DNA of 64,000 nt from Pseudoramibacter sp. (GTDB lineage: Bacteria > Bacillota > Clostridia > Eubacteriales > Eubacteriaceae). The position numbers and the translations under genes are program-made. Numbering within the stretch: position 1 is the stretch's first letter; each line of letters opens with the position of its first letter. Positions 36,712-44,836 of the stretch are shown piece after piece. The stretch covers positions 1,488,001 through 1,552,000 of the forward strand of contig NZ_JAKVLT010000001.1 of NCBI RefSeq assembly GCF_022484225.1, written 5' to 3'. Under the pieces are notes generated by a model. It was not told the origin of the DNA, ran no database searches, and worked only from the letters and a program-made list of their open reading frames with translations.

Positions 36712-38499
36712 ATGATGGAAACACATTTTAGGTCTGCCGTTTGCGGTGAAGTAAACGAAAATAAAGTTGGCCAGACCGTAAAGTTAGCGGGATGGGCTGA
36801 CAGCCGACGAGATTTAGGCGGCGTTATTTTTGTTGATCTTCGGGATCGTTCTGGAAAAGTTCAAATTGTATTTAATGAACAGATTGTTGGAAAAGAATTT
36901 CCTATTGCGGAAAAAATCAGAGATGAGTATGTCTTAAATGTCGAAGGTGTTGTTCAGCTAAGAACTCCTGAAACCGTTAATCCGAAAATGGAAACGGGAA
37001 AAGTTGAAGTGATGGTCAATCATATCACGATCTTAGATACTTCAGCTACTCCTCCTATCTATGTTAAAGATGATGATAAATCGGGTGAAAGCATACGGCT
37101 GAAATACCGTTATCTTGATTTGAGAAAGCCCAAAAATCAGAAGATTTTGATGACACGGGCCAAGGTTGCTTCAATTGTTAGAAATTATCTTAACGAACAT
37201 GGTTTCTGTGAAATTGAAACGCCAATTTTAGGAAAAACGACACCAGAAGGTGCACGTGATTTCTTGGTCCCTTCGAGAGTTCAAAAGGGCAAATTTTTTG
37301 GATTGCCCCAGAGCCCTCAGCTATTTAAACAGATATTGATGATTTCTGGAATGGACCGCTATTATCAGTTGGCTAAATGTTTCAGAGATGAAGATTTAAG
37401 ACAAGATCGTCAACCCGAATTTACTCAAATTGATATGGAAATGTCTTTTGTCACAAAAGATGATATCCTGCCAATCATGGAAGAAATGATTGCTAAAATC
37501 TTTAAGGAAATTCGAGGCATAGAATTAAAACGACCATTCTTGAGAATGACTTGGAGAGAAGCGATGGATCGCTTTGGCTCTGATAAGCCTGATATGAGAT
37601 TTGGAATGGAACTGCATGATCTTTCAGATATTTTGAAAGATTCTTCTTTTAAAGTCTTTTCAGGTGCGATTCAACGCGGCGGATCTGTGCGCGCTTTAAT
37701 TGCTAAGGACGCTCAGGGAAAATTATCTAAAAAAGCATTAAAGAATTTAGAAAAATTTGCGAAGATTTATAAGGCTAAGGGTTTGGCATGGATAGATGTC
37801 AAAAACGATGAAACGCAAATGAAAACGCCAATTCTGAAGTTTATTTCAGAAGAAGAAAAGCAGGCAATATATGATCGTTTAGGAGCTGAAGAAGGCGATT
37901 ATATTTTTATGATCGCGGATACAGATCAAATTGCATGCACAGCGCTTGGACAGTTGCGATTAGAACTTGCTCGCCGTCTTAAAATTGATGTCTCCAATCA
38001 GTTTAAATTTTTATGGGTTATCGATTTCCCGTTGCTCGAATATGACGATGAACAAGGACGTTATGTTGCCGTTCATCATCCTTTCACGGCGCCTTTGGAT
38101 GAAGATATTCCATTGTTGGAAACAGCGCCTGAAAAGGTCCGTTCAGATGCCTATGATATGGTTGTCAATGGTGTGGAACTTGGCGGTGGTTCTATCCGTA
38201 TCCATAATGGTGATATCCAGGAAAAAATGTTTAAAGCACTGAATCTATCAGAAGAAACAGTTCAAACACAGTTTGGTTTCCTGATGGAAGCGTTAAAATA
38301 TGGGACGCCACCGCATGGCGGTCTGGCTTTTGGATTTGACCGCTTAATGATGATGTTGATGGATATTGATAATATCCGCGATGTTATTGCATTCCCGAAA
38401 ACTCAAAATCATAGTGATTTAATGACAGATGCTCCGGCAGAAGCTGGCTTGGATCAGTTAATTGATTTAGGTATCAGCGTTGACGAAGATATTGTTTAA
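36712..38499 (+). CDS. aspS: Aspartyl-tRNA synthetase
   Basis: Class IIb synthetase. It has an N-terminal OB anticodon-binding domain ([25 protein letters not shown]), the catalytic domain with FxxIETPIL-type motif 1, QSPQLFKQ and [20 protein letters not shown]-like motif 2, the bacterial GAD insertion, and GFDRL motif 3. At 595 residues it is the bacterial type. An AGGAGGAAGG site is 11 bases before the ATG; a second ATG follows at once. hisS, usually just upstream of aspS in Firmicutes, is absent here. Confidence 0.97.
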   Translation: [595 protein letters not shown]

Positions 38500-38508
38500 T
38501 TTGGCTGC

Positions 38509-38539
38509 GACTCCCAATATATTTGGGAGTCCTATTTTT
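38509..38539 (+). terminator. Terminator after aspS
   Basis: GACTCCCAA (38509-38517) pairs with TTGGGAGTC (38523-38531); a T-rich stretch follows. Confidence 0.85.
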
Positions 38540-38563
38540 AAATAATATATAGGGGAAATTAAG

Positions 38564-39016
38564 ATGATTGAGTACGGAACAATAAAAAAAATAAAGAAGA
38601 ATAACATTGCTCGTGTTAAAATTACGCGTCATGAAATGTGCGGAAACTGTAAAGCATGTGAATTGGGAACTTCTAACAAATCAATGACAGTCGATGCAAA
38701 AAATGAAATCAATGCTAAAGAAGGCGATCGTGTAGCATTAGAGATGGAGTTCGCAAATTTGATGAAAGCGAGCGGCATTGCCTATGGTCTTCCTCTTATT
38801 GGATTTTTTATTGGGATTTTCTTGGGTTATTCTTGTTTAGCTAATATTTTTCATCTTGATGCTGTTTATTGTGGCTTTTTTACAGGATTGATTGTCATGT
38901 TCTGTGCCTATGGTTTGATTCATTTGATGGATAAACGCGGTAAATTTGAAAAAGGCAAATATGAACCTGTAATTGTTAATGTTATTAATTTTAATAACAA
39001 AGACAATAAAGACTAA
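38564..39016 (+). CDS. RseC/MucC-like SoxR-reducing system protein
   Basis: Small membrane protein of 150 residues. The N-terminal soluble part has a cysteine cluster in HEMCGNCKAC, followed by two membrane helices (~70-90 and ~97-118) and a short cytoplasmic tail. RseC proteins work with Rnf-type electron-transfer complexes in reducing SoxR, or modulate sigma-E. In anaerobes they are common near Rnf or redox genes. No rnf gene is present here, so the role is inferred only from the family. GGGGAAATTAAG provides the ribosome site. Confidence 0.78.
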   Translation: MIEYGTIKKIKKNNIARVKITRHEMCGNCKACELGTSNKSMTVDAKNEINAKEGDRVALEMEFANLMKASGIAYGLPLIGFFIGIFLGYSCLANIFHLDAVYCGFFTGLIVMFCAYGLIHLMDKRGKFEKGKYEPVIVNVINFNNKDNKD

Positions 39017-39040
39017 ATAAATTCAGAATAAATCAGTAAC

Positions 39041-39790
39041 ATGAACAGTAATAAATCGTATAGTATTTTTTTTGATATTGACGACACTTTGTATGATCAG
39101 TATGCCCCCTTTCGACAAGCATTTAAGGTTACGTTTAACGATAATTTTGATGATCTCAATGTAGAAGAACTTTTTATTTTTAGCCGTGCTCAAAGTGATA
39201 AGGTTTTTGATATGGTCCAGAGGGGGGAAATGGACAGAGAATCCATGTATGCATATCGCATTGGAAAGGCTTTTGAAGAAAAGGGTGTCAATCTTCCAAA
39301 AAGCGATTGTTTGCTTTTTCAAAAAAATTATGAACAGTGCCAAAAAAATATAAAGTTATCGCAACAAATAAAAAATTTACTAACATTTTTATCGCAGCAT
39401 GGTGTTGAAATGGGCATTATTTCAAACGGTCCTGAACAGCATCAATGGTTTAAAATTAAAACTTTGGGGCTGGAGAAATGGTTTAGTAAAAAAAATATTT
39501 TTATTTCAGGGAGTATTGGATGCTCTAAACCAAGCAGTGAAATTTTCCAATACGTCGAGAAAAAAATAAACAGGTCTTCAGATGCGTGCATTTATATTGG
39601 TGATGCGTTTCCGATTGATGTAGTAGGCGCAAAAAATGCAAAATGGAAATCGATCTGGTTTAACCGTCGTCATCATATCATGCCAGAAAAAACGAATGTT
39701 AAACCAGATTTTGTTGTGCAGTCAGAGCTGGAATTAAGTCAGCTGCTATTGACCATTTATCACATTACTTTTTCTTTTAATGAAAAGTGA
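39041..39790 (+). CDS. HAD-superfamily hydrolase (YjjG-like)
   Basis: Haloacid dehalogenase-type phosphatase of 249 residues. Motif I FFDIDDTLYD supplies the nucleophilic Asp and the general acid; motif II is ISNGP; motif III Lys is in GCSKPSSEIF; motif IV is YIGDAFPIDVVGAKN. The helical cap between motifs I and II (subfamily IA) matches YjjG-like nucleotidases, but the substrate cannot be told. Its last 31 bp overlap the convergent Crp/Fnr gene, with no terminator between them. Confidence 0.85.
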   Translation: MNSNKSYSIFFDIDDTLYDQYAPFRQAFKVTFNDNFDDLNVEELFIFSRAQSDKVFDMVQRGEMDRESMYAYRIGKAFEEKGVNLPKSDCLLFQKNYEQCQKNIKLSQQIKNLLTFLSQHGVEMGIISNGPEQHQWFKIKTLGLEKWFSKKNIFISGSIGCSKPSSEIFQYVEKKINRSSDACIYIGDAFPIDVVGAKNAKWKSIWFNRRHHIMPEKTNVKPDFVVQSELELSQLLLTIYHITFSFNEK

Positions 39791-40440
39791 TTTTTATCTA
39801 TTAGGATTAAACCTTCTTTTTGCATTTTAGATAGTTCATGAGATAATGCAGAACGATCTACGTTGAGATAATCTGCCAGTTGCTGCCGATTAAAAGGAAT
39901 ATTAAAATCCGCACATTTTTTTTCTTTTGAAAGAAAAGAAAGGTAGGAAATAACGCGTCCGCGAATAGTTTTGCTTGAAGTATGAAAAATCCGATGCGAG
40001 AGATGAAGATTTTTTTTGCTGCATAAAATCAAAAGATTGTGAACTAGTTTTTTCTGCCCTGAAAGAACAAGAGGATCATGAATATTATCGGAATCAAATA
40101 TGTTATTTAAAGAAATAAATAAAACCTGGCATTTTTTTTGAGCAATAACATCTACTGCTAATGCCTCTCTGGTTATGGCATAACTTTCGGCAAAAATTGA
40201 CCCGGCAGATAAATGGGCAATGATTGAAACATTTCCCCAAAAATCAATGTTTTCAATACTTGCTTCTCCATTTAATATGATTCCGAACTCTGAAGTATAG
40301 TCACCGGCACAACAAATAGTTGTTTTGCGTTGAAATGTCTGTGTTCGATAATTAAGGTAGTTTAAGAGCGCGCTGATTTCATCTGCATTCATGTGATTGA
40401 AAATATTGATATGGGTTAATAATTCGAAATTTACTTTCAT
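39760..40440 (-). CDS. Crp/Fnr-family transcriptional regulator
   Basis: 226 residues: an N-terminal cyclic-nucleotide-binding-type beta-barrel (FQRKTTICCAGDYTSEFGIILNG), a long dimerisation helix, and a C-terminal winged HTH with NRQQLADYLNVDRSALSHELSKM. There is no FNR-type cluster of N-terminal cysteines; the paired Cys in TTICCAG and others could sense redox, which is speculation. AGAGGC is 8 bp before the ATG. It is divergent from a ferredoxin gene 88 bp away, the natural candidate target. The effector is unknown. Confidence 0.88.
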   Translation of the reverse strand: MKVNFELLTHINIFNHMNADEISALLNYLNYRTQTFQRKTTICCAGDYTSEFGIILNGEASIENIDFWGNVSIIAHLSAGSIFAESYAITREALAVDVIAQKKCQVLFISLNNIFDSDNIHDPLVLSGQKKLVHNLLILCSKKNLHLSHRIFHTSSKTIRGRVISYLSFLSKEKKCADFNIPFNRQQLADYLNVDRSALSHELSKMQKEGLILIDKNHFSLKEKVM

Positions 40441-40486
40441 ATGAGCCTCTTTTCACAAAATGATTCTTTTTTTCTGAAATTAATTG

Positions 40487-40495
40487 TATTATACT
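40487..40495. promoter_or_regulatory. Overlapping divergent -10 elements between the Crp/Fnr gene and the ferredoxin gene
   Basis: TATACT on the + strand (40490-40495) overlaps TATAAT on the - strand (40487-40492). The matching -35 boxes are poor on both sides, which would fit activator-dependent promoters. Tentative. Confidence 0.4.
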
Positions 40496-40528
40496 AAAAA
40501 TAAAATTTGAAAGAAAGAAGGATGGACG

Positions 40529-40717
40529 ATGAAGTATAAAGTAAACGATGGATGTATTGGATGTGGAGCATGCGAAGCGACGTGCCCTGAAATCTTTTTT
40601 ATTAATGATGAAGGTGTGGCAGAAGCTCGCGACATTGAAGTAACTTCCGATTTAGAAGAAAGCGCTGAAGAAGCAATGGATGGCTGCCCAGTTGGCGTTA
40701 TTGAACAGATTCAATAA
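40529..40717 (+). CDS. Ferredoxin, single 4Fe-4S type
   Basis: 62-residue acidic electron carrier. The motif CIGCGACEATCP plus the distal Cys of GCPVG gives five cysteines, as in small monocluster ferredoxins of the Thermotoga/Desulfovibrio type: three from the first group and the distal one bind the cluster. GAAAGAAGGATGG is a fair ribosome site. Stand-alone unit with its own terminator; probably a general donor/acceptor in anaerobic metabolism, possibly regulated by the divergent Crp/Fnr protein. Confidence 0.92.
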   Translation: MKYKVNDGCIGCGACEATCPEIFFINDEGVAEARDIEVTSDLEESAEEAMDGCPVGVIEQIQ

Positions 40718-40729
40718 TTGTATAGAAAA

Positions 40730-40761
40730 AGCCCAATCAAAGAATTGATTGGGCTTTTTTT
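40730..40761 (+). terminator. Terminator after the ferredoxin gene
   Basis: AGCCCAATCA (40730-40739) pairs with TGATTGGGCT (40746-40755), with A and T tracts on either side. Confidence 0.92.
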
Positions 40762-40788
40762 CTGGTTAATTATTTTTATTAAATTAAT

Positions 40789-41349
40789 ATGAAAAATAAA
40801 ATTACATTTTCAGAACTATACCTTACTTTTTTTAAAATTGGACTGATGATGTTTGGTGGCGGTTATGCTATGCTGCCTATTTTACAAAGAGAAATTGTTG
40901 AAAATAAGAAATGGGTGTCTGAAGAAGAAATAGCCGATTATTACGCTATAGGGCAGTGTACACCAGGTGCTATAGCAGTCAATACAGCGACTTTTTTAGG
41001 TTATAAAAAACGTGGCATATTAGGCGGAATTGTCGCAACTTTGGGAGTCATTTCGCCATCCCTATTAATTATCATGTTGTTGGCAAATATTATTAGCCGT
41101 TTTGCCCATTATCCTTTGGTAGTGAATGCATTTAAAGGAATTAGGGTAGCTGTCTTTATCCTTATTCTCAATTCTGTTGTAAAAATCGGGAAAAGTTCTA
41201 TTGTTGATAAAGCGACTTTGCTTATTTTTATTGCAGTTTTGGTTGTATCAGTTTTAACTAAAATTTCGCCTATAATTCCTGTCCTTGCAGCTGCATTATT
41301 AGGGATTGTGATAAAAATTTTTTACCGAAGAAAAGAGAGAAATAAATAG
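40789..41349 (+). CDS. Chromate transporter family (CHR), first half protein
   Basis: Short-chain CHR membrane protein of 186 residues with about five to six helices. The duplicated family motif is visible as FFKIGLMMFGGGYAMLPILQ and as GQCTPGAIAVNTATFLGY. Short CHR proteins work as pairs encoded side by side; together they equal one full-length ChrA. The natural substrate in non-resistant anaerobes is unknown (sulfate-like oxyanions are possible), so resistance should not be assumed. Ribosome site is weak. Confidence 0.88.
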   Translation: MKNKITFSELYLTFFKIGLMMFGGGYAMLPILQREIVENKKWVSEEEIADYYAIGQCTPGAIAVNTATFLGYKKRGILGGIVATLGVISPSLLIIMLLANIISRFAHYPLVVNAFKGIRVAVFILILNSVVKIGKSSIVDKATLLIFIAVLVVSVLTKISPIIPVLAAALLGIVIKIFYRRKERNK

Positions 41350-41933
41350 TGCTTTATTTAAAACTTTTTTGGGAATTTTTTAAAACTGGATTATTTGCAA
41401 TTGGGGGAGGTATGGCAACACTCCCATTTTTGAGTGCGATTGGAGAGACGACAAAGTGGTTCAGTTCTTTGCAGCTTGCCAATATGGTAGCAGTTTCAGA
41501 ATCAACGCCGGGGCCGCTTGGCATCAACATGGCAACATATGTTGGCTATACGGTTTCCCATGCGGCAGGTGCAATTGTAGCGACATTAAGTGAAGTGCTA
41601 CCGTCTATTATTATTATCAGCATAGTGGCAGCAGTTCTTCAAAAATTTAAAAATAATCAATATATACAAGATGGCTTTTATGGATTAAGAGCGGCTTCTA
41701 CAGGTTTGATTGCGGCAGCATGCTTTTCAGTTGCAAAAGTTGCTATACTAAAAATGAATTTTCATGTTCGTGCTAAGAATTTATTAACTTTGATGAAATG
41801 GATCAATTGGAAAGCATTGCTTTTTGCTTTTATCCTTTTAATTTTTACTAATTGGGTTCCAAAAACCAAACGATGGCATCCAATTGTTTTTATTGCTATA
41901 TCAGCTTTTGTCGGAATCATTTGGAAATTTTGA
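41349..41933 (+). CDS. Chromate transporter family (CHR), second half protein
   Basis: Partner of the preceding gene. The GTG start overlaps the previous TAG by one base. The 194-residue protein has the paralogous motifs FFKTGLFAIGGGMATLPFL and STPGPLGINMATYVGY, with several helices. Pairing of one CHR domain with GQCTPGA and another with ESTPGPLGIN is the usual two-gene arrangement. The T-box promoter for tyrS begins just three bases after its stop and no terminator intervenes. Confidence 0.88.
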   Translation: MLYLKLFWEFFKTGLFAIGGGMATLPFLSAIGETTKWFSSLQLANMVAVSESTPGPLGINMATYVGYTVSHAAGAIVATLSEVLPSIIIISIVAAVLQKFKNNQYIQDGFYGLRAASTGLIAAACFSVAKVAILKMNFHVRAKNLLTLMKWINWKALLFAFILLIFTNWVPKTKRWHPIVFIAISAFVGIIWKF

Positions 41934-41935
41934 GC

Positions 41936-41964
41936 TTGATTTTTAATTTACAAACGGATATAAT
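41936..41964 (+). promoter_or_regulatory. Promoter of the tyrS T-box transcript
   Basis: TTGATT (41936-41941), 17-bp spacer, TATAAT (41959-41964). Confidence 0.8.
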
Positions 41965-41971
41965 ATCTCAA

Positions 41972-42243
41972 ATTGATCATATAAAGCGATGAAGAAAACA
42001 AGTAGTTTATTTGATTTTTTGAAGAGAGCGTTTGGCAGCTGAAAAAACGTAAAAATTGATAAATGAAATACATTTCTGAGCATTTTATCTGAAAAATCGT
42101 AAGATTTGAGTAGGGTAAAGCGGGATGCCCGATACAGCTTTGTATTATTTGTAATACACCGAGGAGTCCTATGGACTTAAATTGAGGTGGTACCACGGTT
42201 TTTCGTTCTCTATCTGTAAAGTTATTCAGATAGAGGATTTTTT
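41972..42243 (+). promoter_or_regulatory. T-box leader (tyrosine) controlling tyrS
   Basis: This explains the ~325-bp gap before tyrS. The T-box sequence TGGTACCACGG is at 42188-42198. Stem I has the GAAGAGAG...GGCAG region and a specifier bulge where TAC at 42069-42071 reads as the Tyr codon, matching the downstream gene. Further hairpins GTATTA/TAATAC (42142-42157) and AGTCC/GGACT (42165-42177) precede the switch. Uncharged tRNA-Tyr would pair with the T-box and block the terminator at the end of the leader. Confidence 0.92.
42208..42243 (+). terminator. Regulatory terminator of the tyrS T-box
   Basis: CTCTATCTG (42208-42216) pairs with CAGATAGAG (42227-42235), followed by GA and six T. 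It is the off-state structure of the T-box. Confidence 0.88.
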
Positions 42244-42259
42244 ATATGGAGGTTATTTA

Positions 42260-43483
42260 ATGAAGATTTATGATGAATTGGTAGCAAGAGGATTAATTGC
42301 TCAGGTAACAGATGAAGAACAAATTCGCGATTTAGTGAATGCAGGAGGAGCTAAATTTTATATCGGTTTTGACCCTACTGCAGATTCTCTTCATGTTGGC
42401 CATTTTATGGCATTATGCTTAATGAGAAGGCTGCAGCAGGCTGGAAATCGCCCCGTTGTTTTAGTCGGCGGCGGGACGGGGTATATTGGAGATCCCTCAG
42501 GCCGGACAGATTTGCGGCAAATGCTGACACCAGAAGTCATTCAGCATAACTGCGAATGTTTTAAAAAACAAATGTCAAGATTTATCGAATTTGGCGAAGA
42601 TAAGGCACTTTTAGTTAACAATGCAGATTGGCTCTTAGATTTAAATTATATCGAAATGCTTCGCGATATTGGGGTTCACTTCTCTGTTAATAATATGTTG
42701 AGAGCAGAAGCTTATAAGCAAAGAATGGCAAGGGGACTTTCATTCCTTGAATTCAATTACATGATTATGCAGGCCTATGATTTTTATCATCTTCATCAGG
42801 AATACGGCGTCAATATGCAGTTTGGCGGCAACGATCAGTGGAGCAATATGCTGGCTGGGACAGAATTGATCCGTAAAAAAACTGGTGATGATGCGTATGC
42901 CATGACCATTACACTGCTTCTCAACTCAGAAGGTAAGAAAATGGGCAAAACAGGAAAGGGTGCAGTTTGGTTGGATCCAAATAAAACAAGTCCTTTTGAA
43001 TTTTACCAATATTGGCGTAATGTCGATGATGCAGATGTAATGAAATGTCTGCGCATGCTGACATTTTTGCCGTTAGATGTTATTGATGATATGGAAAAAT
43101 GGGATGATTCAAGAATTAACGAGAAAAAAGAAATCCTGGCTTATGAACTGACTAATTTAGTTCATGGTGAAGAAGAAGCCAAAAAAGCACAGAAAGTATC
43201 GAGAAACCTATTTACGGGTAAAGGAAACGATTCAGATATGCCTAAAGTAGAGATTTCAGAATCTCAGTTGACAGATAATGAAATCAGTGTTGTCGATTTA
43301 TTAGTAGAATCACAAATAGCAAAAAGTAAATCTGAAGCAAGAAGATTAATTAATCAAAATGGTATTTCCATTGACGGAGATAAAGTAACAGATCAAAATG
43401 AAAAAATCTCTTTAGAAGCATTGAAAAAAGGCTTTGTTTTAAAGAAAGGGAAAAAAGTATTTAAAAAATTTATTCTCAAATAA
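42260..43483 (+). CDS. tyrS: Tyrosyl-tRNA synthetase
   Basis: Class I synthetase of 407 residues. The ATG at 42260 follows TGGAGGT; reading further upstream runs into the T-box terminator. The HIGH-like motif is HVGHFM and the KMSKS-like loop is KMGKTG; YGGNDQWSN-type sequence (FGGNDQWSN) binds tyrosine. The C-terminal S4-like domain (EARRLINQNGISIDG) binds the long variable arm. Expression is set by the tyrosine T-box. Confidence 0.97.
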   Translation: MKIYDELVARGLIAQVTDEEQIRDLVNAGGAKFYIGFDPTADSLHVGHFMALCLMRRLQQAGNRPVVLVGGGTGYIGDPSGRTDLRQMLTPEVIQHNCECFKKQMSRFIEFGEDKALLVNNADWLLDLNYIEMLRDIGVHFSVNNMLRAEAYKQRMARGLSFLEFNYMIMQAYDFYHLHQEYGVNMQFGGNDQWSNMLAGTELIRKKTGDDAYAMTITLLLNSEGKKMGKTGKGAVWLDPNKTSPFEFYQYWRNVDDADVMKCLRMLTFLPLDVIDDMEKWDDSRINEKKEILAYELTNLVHGEEEAKKAQKVSRNLFTGKGNDSDMPKVEISESQLTDNEISVVDLLVESQIAKSKSEARRLINQNGISIDGDKVTDQNEKISLEALKKGFVLKKGKKVFKKFILK

Positions 43484-43502
43484 ATTGTTATGAATTATTA
43501 TC

Positions 43503-43545
43503 AAAAATGGATGCTGCCTGAAGTTAACAGGCAGCATCCATTTTT
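43503..43545. terminator. Bidirectional terminator between tyrS and the M29 aminopeptidase gene
   Basis: Perfect 18-bp inverted repeats (43503-43520 and 43528-43545) with a 7-base loop, flanked by A5 and T5, so it serves both converging genes. Confidence 0.93.
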
Positions 43546-43560
43546 ATTTTATTGCAATTA

Positions 43561-44802
43561 TCAGAAAGCCCAATTTCCATCTTTGAAAATTTGACATGTT
43601 TTTCCTTCAGAATCAACACCAACGATATCTAAATCAGAAGAGCCGACCATAAAATCCACATGGGTATCGGATACATTGAGCCCAGCTGCTGTTAATTCTT
43701 TGTCATCCATAGATTGGCCATTTTTGATGCAAGATGGATACGCAGCGCCTAAGGCAAAATGACAACTTGCATTTTCATCAAACAAGGTATTATAAAAAAG
43801 AAGATTTAAATTCTGAATAGGTGAATCATAAGGAACAAAAGAAACTTCTCCAAGTTGGTTGCTCCCTGAAGTGGATTCAATAAGCGCCTTTAGGGTTTCA
43901 TATCCCTGTTCTGCTGAAAAATCAGTTACGATACCATCTTTGAATGTAAATTGGAAATGATCAATTAATTGTCCATTATAGACTAATGGATGCGTGCTTA
44001 CGAGTTTGCCGTTAATACGATCCTTATGGGGCGCGCAAAAGATTTCTTCGGTAGGCATATTTGGAAAGAATGATATACCATCTTGTGCAACTTCGGATCC
44101 ACCAGACCAGATATGATTTTCTGGCATTCCAACATGTAAATTTGTACCTGAAGAGGAAGTATAAATTAATTCTTTAAATTGGTGCTGGTTTAAAAAATTG
44201 ACTTTTTGATGAAAGTTATTGTTATGGGTTTGCCAAGCATGGATGGGATCTTTTACATCGGTTCTTGTACTGTAGAAAACAGCGTCCCATAATTTTTGGA
44301 CGGCTTCTTCAACAGGAAGTTCAGGGAACACTTTATGTGCCCATCCTGACGTAGGAACGGAAATAACACACCAACGAATTTGATCGTTTAATATGGCATT
44401 TTGATATCGCTTTCCTGCTTTTTGCATAGCTTTATTTGCAGCAACAATTTTTGCAGCATCGACGTCTTGCATTGCATCAGGATCTTCTGCATAAATTGAG
44501 ATAATCGCGAAATTTTGATTGACGTAATCGTTCATTTTTTCCTGCTGCCATTTCGGTATTGAGGTCAATGCTTCGAGATCAGCATGTTGATAACGAATTT
44601 TAGAAAAATATTCATCATGATATTGAATCATGACATCTTTTGCATTCCTTTCAAAAGCCTTTTCTGCAATTAGACGCGCAAAATCAGAACAAGATACAGG
44701 CGTATTGATCAGTAGTTTTTGACCGGGCTGAAGATTGACGCCCAGATCGCAGGCTATTTGTGCTAAATTGTTTAATTTTTCATTGAATGTCAGCTGTTCC
44801 AT
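43561..44802 (-). CDS. M29-family metallo-aminopeptidase
   Basis: Cytosolic dinuclear-metal aminopeptidase of the thermophilic aminopeptidase T / PepS / AmpS family, used in peptide turnover. The 413-residue protein has an N-terminal Rossmann-like part (NLAQIACDLGVNLQPGQKLLI) and metal-binding residues toward the C-terminus within EVSFVPYDSPI, HFALGAAYPS and SDTHVDFMVGS. AGAGG lies just before the ATG. It is downstream of tmcAL on the same strand (34-bp gap), so probably co-transcribed. Confidence 0.92.
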   Translation of the reverse strand: MEQLTFNEKLNNLAQIACDLGVNLQPGQKLLINTPVSCSDFARLIAEKAFERNAKDVMIQYHDEYFSKIRYQHADLEALTSIPKWQQEKMNDYVNQNFAIISIYAEDPDAMQDVDAAKIVAANKAMQKAGKRYQNAILNDQIRWCVISVPTSGWAHKVFPELPVEEAVQKLWDAVFYSTRTDVKDPIHAWQTHNNNFHQKVNFLNQHQFKELIYTSSSGTNLHVGMPENHIWSGGSEVAQDGISFFPNMPTEEIFCAPHKDRINGKLVSTHPLVYNGQLIDHFQFTFKDGIVTDFSAEQGYETLKALIESTSGSNQLGEVSFVPYDSPIQNLNLLFYNTLFDENASCHFALGAAYPSCIKNGQSMDDKELTAAGLNVSDTHVDFMVGSSDLDIVGVDSEGKTCQIFKDGNWAF

Positions 44803-44836
44803 TGATTGTAAACCTCTTTCTATTGTTATTTATTAA

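Noticed and set aside
39023..39343. Minus-strand frame opposite the HAD gene
   Set aside because: Shadow of the HAD coding strand; low-complexity Phe/Ile-rich product.
40789..41933. Chromate-resistance island
   Set aside because: Only the transporter pair is present; no ChrB-type regulator, mobile element or other metal gene is nearby.
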